From assembly GCA_964577955.1 (NCBI GenBank), contig CAZOAZ010000010.1, positions 1-64,000 of the forward strand: a stretch of DNA of 64,000 nt, written 5' to 3'. The position numbers and the translations under genes were made by a program. Below the pieces are notes generated by a model, which did not search any database, was not told the origin of the DNA, and saw only the letters and a program-made list of their open reading frames with translations. Every line of letters starts with the position of its first letter. Position 1 is the first letter of the stretch. This stretch comes from CADEEX01 sp964577955. Its GTDB lineage: Bacteria > Acidobacteriota > Vicinamibacteria > Vicinamibacterales > CAVVIG01. Positions 1 through 7,970 of the stretch are shown here, piece by piece.

Positions 1-715
1 ACGGCACGTTGGCGTCGCCGTTGATCGTCGAGACCACCGCGGTCTTCTTGCCGGCCGAGCCGAAGCGCTTGATCGCCGCGACACGCGCCTGCCAGTCGGC
101 GTGGCCGAACGGCGTGTAGTTGATCGAGATGTCGGCGGCCGGCACACCCTTGGCGAGGAGATACGCCTCGAGGATCTTGTTCGTGGTGCGCGGATAGACG
201 TAGTCGGTGCCTTCGAGCACCCACCGCTTCACGCCTTCCTTCATCAGGTAGTCGACCGCGGGGATCGCCTGCTGATTCGGCGCGGCGCCGGTGTAGATGA
301 CGTTCTTGGACGACTCTTCGCCTTCGTACTGCACGGGATAGAACAGGAGGCCGTTGTCCTTCTCGAACACCGGCAGGACCGACTTGCGCGAAACCGAGGT
401 CCAGCAACCGAACACCACGGCGACCTTGTCCTTCTCGAGCAGCTGCGTCGCCTTCTCCGCGAAGAGCGGCCAGTTCGACGCCGGGTCGACGACGACGGCT
501 TCGAGCTTCTTGCCGAGGAGTCCGCCCTTCTTGTTCTGATCCTCGATCATCATCAGCACCGTGTCTTTCAGCGTCGTCTCGCTGATCGCCATCGTGCCCG
601 AGAGTGAGTGAAGAATGCCGACTTTGATCGTCGTCTGAGCCTGTGCCGTGACCATCCAGGTTGCGGCCGCGGCGACGGTCGCGCCCGCAGTGAGCCATGC
701 GTAAAGTTTTTTCAT
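1..715 (-). CDS. urtA: Urea ABC transporter substrate-binding protein UrtA (3' part outside window)
   Basis: The frame opens at ATG 713-715 and runs off the window start, giving about 238 codons. A signal peptide ends near residue 27 (TAQAQTT), so the protein is periplasmic. The mature start IKVGILHSLSGTMAISE and the stretches VFGCWTSVSRKSVLPVFE, FYPVQYEGEE and YTGAAPNQQ are hallmarks of UrtA, the periplasmic urea receptor that feeds the UrtBC permease and UrtDE ATPases. Those genes would be expected further left, outside the window. The gene lies 31 bp after the porin at 747-1820 on the same strand, so the two are probably co-transcribed. A purine-rich AGAGGGG precedes the start. Identification is strong; short-chain amide specificity is the main alternative. 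Confidence 0.93.
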   Translation of the reverse strand, partial: MKKLYAWLTAGATVAAAATWMVTAQAQTTIKVGILHSLSGTMAISETTLKDTVLMMIEDQNKKGGLLGKKLEAVVVDPASNWPLFAEKATQLLEKDKVAVVFGCWTSVSRKSVLPVFEKDNGLLFYPVQYEGEESSKNVIYTGAAPNQQAIPAVDYLMKEGVKRWVLEGTDYVYPRTTNKILEAYLLAKGVPAADISINYTPFGHADWQARVAAIKRFGSAGKKTAVVSTINGDANVP

Positions 716-746
716 AGGGTGCCCCTCTTGTTGTTCTGTCAAACGG

Positions 747-1820
747 TTACATCTGGACCTGCAGGCCGACGCCGACGCGCTTGTCGTTGGCGAAGACGCC
801 GCTGAAGTCCTTCTGCAGATAGAAGAACATCCAGCGGGCGTTGAACTGCTTCAGCACGTAGTTGAAGTTGATTTCCGTGGTCTTCTGATCGAAGTCGGGG
901 AATGCCGGCGATACGCCTTCGCTGAAGCTGGCCGACCCGAACTTGCCGAGCAGCTGCAGCCGGCCCGGACCCGACATCGGCGGGAAGAGATAGCTGGCGA
1001 GGAAGTAGCCGCCCTTGTCGCGACCGTAGTTCGAGCTATAGCCACCGAGGCGGTTGTAGTCGGCGTACTCCGCTTCCACCGTGAAGGCGCCGCCGCTTCC
1101 GAGTTTCTTTTCGAGGAGGAAGTCGCCGCTCCACGCCGTGTTGCCGTCCTGTGCCTGGACCGCCGCGCCCACCGCGAGCAGGTTCTTGTCGCCGTAGTAC
1201 GTGCCGTTCAGGTAATAGCCGGCTTCAGCGTCCCAGAAATCCAGCTGCGCGCGTGCGGCGACCAGCATGTCGTTGCTGCCGGTCTGCGACGGTCCGTCGA
1301 ACACACCGCCCGACGCCTTGAGGATGCCGAACTGGCCCCAATACATCACGCCGTTCGAGCGGCCGGTGTTCGAAATGAACGGATAGCCGTCCTGCACGCC
1401 GTCGACGTAGACGTTGAAGTGGTTGGCGTAGTACGGGCCATAGAGGTTCGCGCGATCGCTCGGCGCGAGGAAGCGGCCCATCCAGATGTTCATCTTGTCG
1501 GAGGTCGACCACATCGCGACGGCATCGAGCACGCCGACAGCATTCGTGCTGCCCAGGTACTCGGTGTTGAACATGAACTTGATGTGTTCGGTCGGCGCGC
1601 CGTTCACGTAGAGACGCACGCTGTTCAGCAGAACGCGGCCGGTGGTATCGCCGCCGTCGAGCGAGTCGACCTGGAAGCTGCTGATGGCGCCGGCGCCGAC
1701 GCTGACCGCCGGCGGGGTCTGAGCACGAAGCGGCGCCGCGGCCAGCAAGAGGCCGGCGGCAGCCAATGACAGCGAGAGGGTGCGAAAAGCAGTCGGTGTA
1801 GAGACACGTCGAGTGAGCAC
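747..1820 (-). CDS. Outer-membrane beta-barrel porin upstream of urtA
   Basis: A 357-residue protein with a signal peptide (cleavage near residue 34, after LRAQ). The mature part alternates short aromatic-rich beta strands with glycine and aspartate turns (for example RLYVNGAPTEHIKFMFNTEY, WMGRFLAP, GGYFLASYLF), as in phosphate-selective or maltoporin-like barrels. It starts at GTG 1818-1820 with AAAGGACGG just upstream. It ends QVQM rather than with the usual terminal Phe. Its place directly ahead of urtA suggests an outer-membrane entry route for urea or small amides, which is an inference from neighbourhood only. Confidence 0.75.
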   Translation of the reverse strand: MLTRRVSTPTAFRTLSLSLAAAGLLLAAAPLRAQTPPAVSVGAGAISSFQVDSLDGGDTTGRVLLNSVRLYVNGAPTEHIKFMFNTEYLGSTNAVGVLDAVAMWSTSDKMNIWMGRFLAPSDRANLYGPYYANHFNVYVDGVQDGYPFISNTGRSNGVMYWGQFGILKASGGVFDGPSQTGSNDMLVAARAQLDFWDAEAGYYLNGTYYGDKNLLAVGAAVQAQDGNTAWSGDFLLEKKLGSGGAFTVEAEYADYNRLGGYSSNYGRDKGGYFLASYLFPPMSGPGRLQLLGKFGSASFSEGVSPAFPDFDQKTTEINFNYVLKQFNARWMFFYLQKDFSGVFANDKRVGVGLQVQM

Positions 1821-2026
1821 GGTCCGTCCTTTCGAATCGCGCGAGGCGCGGTTATCGATCCTCGTGATGTCTCTTGGAAACTAGAGGACCTGTCCCCAAA
1901 CGCCGACCGCGCGACCTCACGTGAGATCGCGGATCAGGCATGACGTTCGGGTGCGGCAGGAGTGTGCAAACCTGGCGCCGGTCCGCCGGCGGCTCGTTGG
2001 TACAGCTGTAACCCGTTGCGGTGAAA

Positions 2027-2381
2027 ACGTTTCAGGCGAGCAACCGCGCTGACGTCAGCGAACGGAAAAACCGACGGCGTTGTCGGTTCGCCCAAAACGG
2101 TTCAACAATTTTGTGGGCTTTCAGTGTGATGCCAGCGCTTGGCACTGAGGCGACCGCGGTCAGTAAGGAGGGAATTCTCCGGCGCGCAGCGCGACGACAC
2201 CTATCAAGAGATAGGCGAGCAGTACAAAAGTGTCTGGTAGAAAATCGCGGCGACGAAAACGTTCGCCTTCGCAATCCTGCGGTCGTTGACGGTCCAATTA
2301 GTCCGGTGTTGGCCGCTCGATGCCGTCGATCACGAGCACCTCCATCGGCGCCTTGGTCGATTCGAGCTCGAGGTCGAGCTC
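2027..2381. repeat. Long dispersed repeat, copy 1 (carries TIGR03435 3'-end remnant)
   Basis: About 355 bp that match 6690-7045 with scattered substitutions and small indels. In copy 2 the sequence is the last codons of an intact TIGR03435 gene plus about 270 bp downstream. Here the same piece sits alone, next to the end of an unrelated gene. It contains a hairpin with stem CCTATC/GATAGG and loop AAGA at 2200-2215, retained in copy 2 with loop GAGA. The unit looks like a duplicated gene end with its flank. It fills most of the gap between the porin at 747-1820 and the gene ending at 2390. No separate gene is supported in 1821-2297. Confidence 0.8.
2298..2381 (-). pseudogene. TIGR03435-family C-terminal remnant
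   Basis: On the minus strand about 27 codons read KAPMEVLVIDGIERPTPD followed by TAA at 2298-2300. This matches the last residues of the intact TIGR03435 protein at 6962-7873 (KAPMEVLVIDSIERPTPD). The frame carries on without homology into the 3' end of the gene at 2390-3718, so nothing of the body of the protein is left. It is best read as a truncated gene end brought in with the surrounding repeat. Confidence 0.7.
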
Positions 2382-2389
2382 TTCATTGG

Positions 2390-3718
2390 TCAGCGGATTG
2401 CGCTGTACTTGAGCGTCGCCAAGAAGAGATCGCTATCACTCGGCTGAGCAGGTATCAGTCCTCGACCGATGAGTGATTGGCCTTGTCGAACGACCTCTGA
2501 GGCCCACGCGGACCGCACAGGTGCTGTCCCATCGAGCAGGGTCACCGCGTCAGGGTGAGTCAGCACATATTGGCCGTCGAACGCTGAACCCGGCTTCGTG
2601 AACCGACGCGCCGACACGAAGTAGCTCTTTCCTTGGGTAAACCGTCTTCCGGCCGCTGCGGGCGCCAGACCTGAACCCCACCCCGGTGTGACCAAGCCGC
2701 CGCGAGTCCAGACTTCAACGCGTTCACTCCTGCCCTGCCCCTTCACCACTTCGCGAACCCGGAAGACGAGTTTCGTTCGGATGTCCAAGGTCTCTTGATC
2801 GATGAGAGCGACGGCAACCTGCTCGAATTCGCCCACCAGCGCCAGATCCATTGCGGCGAAAAACGTTTGGAGACTTCGCGGCGGCGACGCCGGCACATCG
2901 GGTGCTGCCCAGCGGTGAACGTCCGCCGGGTAGTCGACGGCGGTCGCCTCGGCTGGAGTCAAGGCGAGGTCGGCCCGCGCAAGGAGCTCAAGTACGTACT
3001 GAAACCCAAACTGCAGACTTTGGTGCACCTGCTGCAGCCAGAGGCCGGGCCCCGGTGAAGGTTGATTTCTGAGGCCGCCGACGATGTCGTACGCCTGCGA
3101 GGTCTCGCGTCGCTCGAGCGCACGGAGGGCACCTGCAATCTGGGAATCCCAGGACGTCCAGTCCACTCCTTCCGGTCCGAGCTCCGGCACCAGGTTGCTG
3201 CCGATCTGGCGAAGGATATCGATGGCCGCCAACCGCGGGTTCGGGTTTCTGCTCCCGATCGCAGGGCCGATGACGTGCAGCCGATGGCGCCGCGGATGGG
3301 CGTCCCATGCCGCCGGCATCTCGAAGACGTCGGCCTCGACGACACCAGGGAGCCCAACGTACTCCATCGCCACCACGACTGCAGATCGTCCCGCGGTGAT
3401 CACGCTGTCGGGATGGGCGGCGCTGTAGACGTTGTGCGACGCCGTGCTATCGGACGACCAGAGACGCGACGTGGTGATACCCGATACCCGCGAGAGCGAT
3501 CTTGGAAGTTGCAGCGCCATGATGGGCGCTTCCGCACGCACCGCGTTAACGACACGGTACTCGTAGCGGTACGCACCGCGCGATGCACCTCTCGTCACCG
3601 CCGCAAGCACGTGAGGCACCATTGCCTCGGGACGCCGCTGCGCGCTGGTGAGTGCCGAATTGAAGGGTACGAACCCTGAAAGAAGAACGGCAACGATCGC
3701 CGGCACACGCCCACGCAT
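2390..3718 (-). CDS. Exported protein with C-terminal NTR/TIMP-like pattern (second of pair)
   Basis: A 442-residue protein with a signal peptide (MRGRVPAIVAVLLSGFV, cleavage near residue 27). I do not recognise the N-terminal two thirds. Residues about 282-442 resemble the whole mature part of the upstream neighbour: a strand pattern LVGEFEQV, TKLVFRVREVVKG, VEVWTRGG, then QGKSYFVSARRF and a C-terminal helix. This layout recalls bacterial NTR/TIMP-like domains, but no cysteines are present, so the assignment is tentative. ATG 3716-3718 is chosen because it begins two bases after the neighbour's TGA and opens the signal peptide; a longer frame exists upstream. It is the last gene of the operon 6425-2390. 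Confidence 0.6.
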   Translation of the reverse strand: MRGRVPAIVAVLLSGFVPFNSALTSAQRRPEAMVPHVLAAVTRGASRGAYRYEYRVVNAVRAEAPIMALQLPRSLSRVSGITTSRLWSSDSTASHNVYSAAHPDSVITAGRSAVVVAMEYVGLPGVVEADVFEMPAAWDAHPRRHRLHVIGPAIGSRNPNPRLAAIDILRQIGSNLVPELGPEGVDWTSWDSQIAGALRALERRETSQAYDIVGGLRNQPSPGPGLWLQQVHQSLQFGFQYVLELLARADLALTPAEATAVDYPADVHRWAAPDVPASPPRSLQTFFAAMDLALVGEFEQVAVALIDQETLDIRTKLVFRVREVVKGQGRSERVEVWTRGGLVTPGWGSGLAPAAAGRRFTQGKSYFVSARRFTKPGSAFDGQYVLTHPDAVTLLDGTAPVRSAWASEVVRQGQSLIGRGLIPAQPSDSDLFLATLKYSAIR

Positions 3719-3720
3719 GA

Positions 3721-4410
3721 TCACCGCCGTGGTGTACCTCTTCCTGCGAGGCTGATCACCTCCCGCAATCCGGCCATGAACGCTGCGGCGTCGTCCAAGT
3801 TGCCGGCACCCTGACGAGACCGCCCCAGGGTGCGCACGCGCGAGACCCACGCGGTATTCAGCGCCGAATGAACCTTCACACTACCCGAGCGCTCGAGCGG
3901 TACGATGTCGACCACTTCGAGGCGTCCTCCCAGCGGCTCCGCCGCGCCGGTGACCTTCGCGGACACAAAGTACATTGCGTCCTCCACGAGGGTCTCGGCG
4001 AAATCAACCGGACGGCGCGGCTTGGGACCGATGGCAGTGTTGACGTACGTGCCTCCCACTCTCCAGGTGTCGAGGCGCGTCGAGGCTGGCACGCGTTCGC
4101 CGACGAACTGCTCGCGCGGCTTGAACGTCAATCGGGTGTACAGCTTCTTCCGCTCGGCATCGACGAACTCGGGCGCCACGGAGTCGAGCGTGCCGGTGAA
4201 TACCGCATCGAGGCCGTTCAAGAGCTCGGCCGGATTCTCGGGTGGGTAGTCTCGGATCACATCTGAATTGACCCAGATCTCGTCGCGCGGGATCGAAGCG
4301 GGCAGCGATGCCGGCGACTGCTCGCCGATCATGTCGGCCCTGGCGCCGAATGCGGCCAGGCTCAGTGCGAACACCACCGCCCTGCGACGAGCTTGAACTG
4401 GACTCTTCAT
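3721..4410 (-). CDS. Exported protein with NTR/TIMP-like pattern (first of pair)
   Basis: A 229-residue protein with a signal peptide ending near ARADM. Residues about 62-225 show LDAVFTGTLDSV, YTRLTFKPREQFVGE, a strand with WRVGG, then EDAMYFVSAKVTG and a C-terminal helix (FMAGLREV). The same order occurs in the C-terminal part of the next gene, so the two are paralogous over this region. The pattern (GTL-x-SV strand, then F-x-x-x-E-x-F-x-G) is that of bacterial NTR/TIMP-like domains, without their usual cysteines. ATG 4408-4410 has a strong GAGGAG site. It lies 27 bp after the metzincin gene, so a role with that protease (inhibitor, chaperone or partner) is plausible but inferred. Confidence 0.6.
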   Translation of the reverse strand: MKSPVQARRRAVVFALSLAAFGARADMIGEQSPASLPASIPRDEIWVNSDVIRDYPPENPAELLNGLDAVFTGTLDSVAPEFVDAERKKLYTRLTFKPREQFVGERVPASTRLDTWRVGGTYVNTAIGPKPRRPVDFAETLVEDAMYFVSAKVTGAAEPLGGRLEVVDIVPLERSGSVKVHSALNTAWVSRVRTLGRSRQGAGNLDDAAAFMAGLREVISLAGRGTPRR

Positions 4411-4437
4411 GACTCGCTCCTCACCGTAGGCTATCGC

Positions 4438-5637
4438 TCAATTGCCGCAGTTGGTCGGGAACGATCCGTTGTGCGAGCTCACCGCGCATCGATCGCTCGT
4501 GCCAAGTCCCCAGAAGACGTTCTCGGGAGAACGTGATCCGGCCATCAGTGCATCGTACTCGCCGCCGCAATTGACGTGCTGGAGTCCGAGGGCATGCCCA
4601 ATCTCGTGTCCCATCAGAGTCGTGGCAAAGCCCCACGAGTAGGTGAATGCAATCGGATCGACTCTGAGTATCCGGTCGGCTGGACTGAAAATCATAGCCG
4701 TGCACGGTGCTGTGGGAGTGTTCGGATTACAAAGCTGCTCGAGTCGAACTTCAATCGATCCGCCGCCTGTCACTCGCTGTGTCGAACCAAACTCAGCCAA
4801 GGATCCATTCCACCACGAACTCGCCTCGTTGAACCACGACTCAGCCTGCCACTGCTGTCCAGGATCGCTGAAGTTGAACCAGAAGCTGGGCCCTCCACCC
4901 CCGTTCTGATAGTACGTCCCCAGGTTCAATGGTCCAGCGCAGCCACAGGTAGGGTTGTCGACAACTACGTCCTGCCGTGGATCCTGTTGCCACTGGGTGC
5001 CGTTCCCAAGCGTCGCCCGTTGTTGGCCATTCACCGAGTAGATACCCGGTATTTGCGAACCCCCAACCTCGACACTCGCTGTCAAACGCGCATTGGTGGT
5101 CTCGCCTTGGAACTGGCACAAGCCAACCTGACGACTCGCGGGGCTGAGCACTTGAATCGAGAGCGTCGCGGAGATTACGCACGATCCGGAAACCTCGTTC
5201 TCAGCGTAGACGCTTGGCACCGCGGCGAAGTACGAATATGGCGCATCGCAAGGAGGCGGATCACCGCCCTGGCCGCCATCGTCATCCCCGGGGGGTGGCG
5301 GCGGTGGCTCGCAACTTTGGTAAAACGGATCGCATCCTTCCGGGGGAGGGGGAGGAGGGGGCGCCGGCACGTCGACAACCTCCCAGCAAAAGAGTTCCCA
5401 GCAGTAGTCGGTGGGTCTGCAATCGCTGCCAAATGGCAGCCATTCGCAGTCATCAATGCTCGCACAAACCATGGAAGGATAGTCTGGGTAGTCGCATTGG
5501 ACAGGGTATCCGTCGCACGCCCACATCCAGTCGCAGACGACGGTCTGAGCATCGGCAGAACTTGACATGACCAGAACGACAAAGAGCGGTGCGAGTGTCC
5601 GCGCCAGCCACCACGTGACTCCCCTCATTTGATTCAT
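4438..5637 (-). CDS. Secreted cysteine-rich metzincin metalloprotease
   Basis: A 399-residue secreted protein. The signal peptide (WWLARTLAPLFVVLVMSSSADAQ) is followed by a segment with eight cysteines in about 45 residues, two more around a polyproline/acidic linker, and a catalytic region. The zinc motif HEIGHALGLQH lies near residues 344-354 and fits HExxHxxGxxH of metzincins. EYDALMAGS shortly after would supply the Met-turn. About 20 cysteines in the mature chain imply many disulfides, which fits the DsbA-like gene directly upstream. ATG 5635-5637 is chosen because GGAG lies 7 bases before it; a GTG at 5649 overlaps the upstream stop. The polyproline tract is the least certain part of the reading. 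Confidence 0.82.
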   Translation of the reverse strand: MNQMRGVTWWLARTLAPLFVVLVMSSSADAQTVVCDWMWACDGYPVQCDYPDYPSMVCASIDDCEWLPFGSDCRPTDYCWELFCWEVVDVPAPPPPPPPEGCDPFYQSCEPPPPPPGDDDGGQGGDPPPCDAPYSYFAAVPSVYAENEVSGSCVISATLSIQVLSPASRQVGLCQFQGETTNARLTASVEVGGSQIPGIYSVNGQQRATLGNGTQWQQDPRQDVVVDNPTCGCAGPLNLGTYYQNGGGGPSFWFNFSDPGQQWQAESWFNEASSWWNGSLAEFGSTQRVTGGGSIEVRLEQLCNPNTPTAPCTAMIFSPADRILRVDPIAFTYSWGFATTLMGHEIGHALGLQHVNCGGEYDALMAGSRSPENVFWGLGTSDRCAVSSHNGSFPTNCGN

Positions 5638-5648
5638 CGTGTTCTCCA

Positions 5649-6425
5649 CTAGCGTCGGGTTTCTGGCTTTGTAAGAAGACCTCGTATCGTGGACTCGAAT
5701 ACCTCGTACGGTCGCGCGCCAATCACGCGCACTCCTTCCAAGCGGCTTCCTGACACTCGCCCGACAACGAACGATGGCGTTCCAGACACTCCGGCAGCCA
5801 GCGCAGCTTCGAAGTCACGTTTCAACAGCGCATCAAACCTGGACTTGTCGCGCAAGCAGTCCGCGAACACTGCCCCGTCGAGACCGATCTCAGTTGCGAA
5901 TCGCGGGAAGGAGGTGTCGGCCAGGCTCTGGTTGTTGAGCAGGATCGCATGACGCATCTCCCAACCACGACCCTGCTCTCCAGCACACCGGGCCGCCCTG
6001 GCCGCCGTCGTCGCCAACGGATGCAGCTTGTCCAGTGGAAAGTCTCGAGTGATGTACCGCATCTGCCCGCTGTCGATGAACTCCTGCTTCAGCCGCGTGA
6101 ACGTGCTCGTCTGGTACTGGCGACAAAACGGACACTGGAGATCGGTGAATTCGACCATTACGAGGGGAGCATCAGGCAAGCCCAGCGATGGTTCGTCCGG
6201 CCAGATCTCGAGGGTGACCCGTGCTTCGGCCTGAGGTCCCGCGGCGGACGGCGTCGGCCGCGGTGATACGAGCAGCTTCTCCAGCAGTATTCGTATCTGT
6301 CGCAGTTCGTCGAGTACCGCATCCGTGTTGTGTTGAGCGTCTTGAGCATTCAGCCCTTGGGATCCGCCCATCATCGCGACGAAGACACTGACCGCAGCGA
6401 CAAACGCGTTCATCGTTCTACGCAT
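5649..6425 (-). CDS. DsbA-like thiol-disulfide oxidoreductase
   Basis: A 258-residue exported thioredoxin-fold protein. After a signal peptide (ending near GLNAQDAQ) and a short helical spacer come VEFTDLQCPFCRQYQ with a CPFC active site, a helical insertion, and the cis-proline loop SGTPSFVVG. This is the DsbA/DsbG/BdbD-like family that oxidises or isomerises disulfides outside the cytoplasm. It is the first gene of the operon with the cysteine-rich metzincin, which is the likely client. ATG 6423-6425 is preferred (GAGAG upstream); a TTG two codons earlier is possible. The stop TAG overlaps a GTG of the next frame by one base. Confidence 0.88.
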   Translation of the reverse strand: MRRTMNAFVAAVSVFVAMMGGSQGLNAQDAQHNTDAVLDELRQIRILLEKLLVSPRPTPSAAGPQAEARVTLEIWPDEPSLGLPDAPLVMVEFTDLQCPFCRQYQTSTFTRLKQEFIDSGQMRYITRDFPLDKLHPLATTAARAARCAGEQGRGWEMRHAILLNNQSLADTSFPRFATEIGLDGAVFADCLRDKSRFDALLKRDFEAALAAGVSGTPSFVVGRVSGSRLEGVRVIGARPYEVFESTIRGLLTKPETRR

Positions 6426-6689
6426 AGACAAGTGACTCTCTAACCACCGTGATCAATGAACGGGCCTCACGCTGATGCGCGATCTCACCGGGCGCGGAGT
6501 CTAGTTGGCTCATCTACATGTGTCTATTTGCGCTGTGATGTAGGTCAGGCTCTGACTCATTGCTCCATCGTGGAATTGAAACGTCTCAACGACTGCATCG
6601 GCGTCAATCACGGCGACAGATCGACGTTGCTGGTCGCGCGCGCGCTCTGGCGAAACTCGTCGCAGTACGGTTCGCGGCGTAGTCGTGAG

Positions 6690-7045
6690 ACGTTTCCGGC
6701 GGGCAACCGCGCTGACGCCCGCGACTGACAAAACCGACAGCGTTGTTGGTTCGCCAAAACGGCTCAACAATTTTGTGGTCTTTTAGCGTGATGCCAACTC
6801 TTGGCGCTGACACGACCCGGGTTGGTGCTGAGAAAATTCTCCGGCGCGCAGCGCGACGACACCTATCGAGAGATAGGCGAGCAGCACAAAAGTGTCTGGT
6901 CGAAAAATCTCGCCGACGAAAACGTCCGGTTTCGCCAGGACTGCGGCCGTTGAAGGTCCAACTAGTCCGGTGTTGGCCGCTCGATGCTGTCGATCACCAG
7001 CACTTCCATCGGCGCCTTTGCCGACTCGAGTTTCAATCCGAGCTG
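6690..7045. repeat. Long dispersed repeat, copy 2 (3' end and flank of the TIGR03435 gene)
   Basis: This copy pairs with 2027-2381. It covers the final codons of the TIGR03435 gene and about 270 bp beyond its stop. The hairpin CCTATC-GAGA-GATAGG at 6862-6877 has a GNRA-type loop. Both copies also keep a minus-strand stretch that would read FVLLAYL(S/L)IGVVALRAGEF with mostly synonymous changes, but copy 1 has a one-base deletion in a T run upstream, so coding is doubtful. The rest of 6432-6689 shows no supportable gene. Confidence 0.8.
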
Positions 7046-7873
7046 CTCCTGAAGTGCCGTGAAGATCGACGGCGCGTTCGGGTCCGGCGGCGCCGCGTCT
7101 GGCGGCGGCGCGCCGCGGCCGGGATCGATTGCGTACGTGACCAGCGCATCCCAGTTGCCTTGAAGGCCGGTGCGATCGAGGATCGGACGGCCGGCCAGGC
7201 CGCCAAGCGTCGACACGAGAACCGCGATCGGCATGCCGCTCATCTGCAACCGGCCCGGCCCCATTCGCGCCCCGCAGAGAAACGGCGCGCCTGGCGCCGG
7301 GAGCGCGGCGCCGCCGCCAGCAAGCCGGGCGCGCATCGCTTCCGGTGAGCAATCCTCTGTCGACAGCTTGAGCCCCGACCCCGGCGGGCCGCCGGGCTTC
7401 GCCATGACGAGCGCGTAGACTTCGAGGTCGCGCGTTTCCTTGTGCAGTTTGAGCTTGAAGCGATCCGCGAGCAGCGAACGCGTCGCGAGCATCATGTGAT
7501 CCGGTCCTGAGCCAGGCGGCAACGGCGCCGGATCCCCGTCCAGCTTCGCGGCAATGTCGTAGCGTTCGTCGTTGATCCAGGCCGGACCACCGACCAGCGT
7601 AAACGGCGGCGGCTGGTACGCGAACACGATGATCTGGCGGAGCGGCATGTTGGCGGCGTTCATCCGGCCGCCCGGGTTGCGGCGAAGCATCCCATTCCGC
7701 TCCCCGGAGGTGTTCGGCTTCACCGACGCGACTTCAAAGAACAGCGGCACGTTCGGATCGGGCGGTTGCGGCGGCGCAGCTGGAGGTCCTGGCTGCTGGG
7801 CGTGCAGCGCCAGCGTTCCGGCCAGGCAAAGCACCGATAGTGTCGGAGTCGCGCGCTGGAGATTCGTGCGCAT
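6962..7873 (-). CDS. TIGR03435 family exported protein
   Basis: A 303-residue protein with a signal peptide (cleavage near LALHAQQ). It carries the family features: FEVASVKPNTSG near the N-terminus, NPGGRMNAANMPLRQII, a central DERYDIAAKLDG, LADRFKLKLHKETR, and the C-terminal DRTGLQGNWD and APMEVLVIDSIERPTPD. TIGR03435 proteins are abundant in soil Acidobacteriota and have no established biochemical role. ATG 7871-7873 is preceded by GGAGG at a good distance; the open frame extends upstream without support. The 3' end lies inside the dispersed repeat. Confidence 0.9.
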   Translation of the reverse strand: MRTNLQRATPTLSVLCLAGTLALHAQQPGPPAAPPQPPDPNVPLFFEVASVKPNTSGERNGMLRRNPGGRMNAANMPLRQIIVFAYQPPPFTLVGGPAWINDERYDIAAKLDGDPAPLPPGSGPDHMMLATRSLLADRFKLKLHKETRDLEVYALVMAKPGGPPGSGLKLSTEDCSPEAMRARLAGGGAALPAPGAPFLCGARMGPGRLQMSGMPIAVLVSTLGGLAGRPILDRTGLQGNWDALVTYAIDPGRGAPPPDAAPPDPNAPSIFTALQEQLGLKLESAKAPMEVLVIDSIERPTPD

Positions 7874-7970
7874 CTTGTGCTTCCTCCGCGGGATCATCCT
7901 CTGACCGGTTCCTTGGACGGCCCCCGCATTCTCTTGCCTCGACGTGAGCCAGCGGTTAACCATTGTCGTG

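Noticed and set aside
3721..4410. Calling the operon protein a true TIMP-type metalloprotease inhibitor
   Set aside because: It has no cysteines and no N-terminal Cys-x-Cys to bind the active-site zinc; only the strand pattern and neighbourhood support an NTR-like role.
6783..6961. A minus-strand frame reading FVLLAYLSIGVVALRAGEFS after the TIGR03435 stop, considered as a small gene
   Set aside because: Copy 1 of the repeat has a one-base deletion that breaks the frame upstream and a different end, and no start codon with a ribosome-binding site is seen; a non-coding structured flank is at least as likely.
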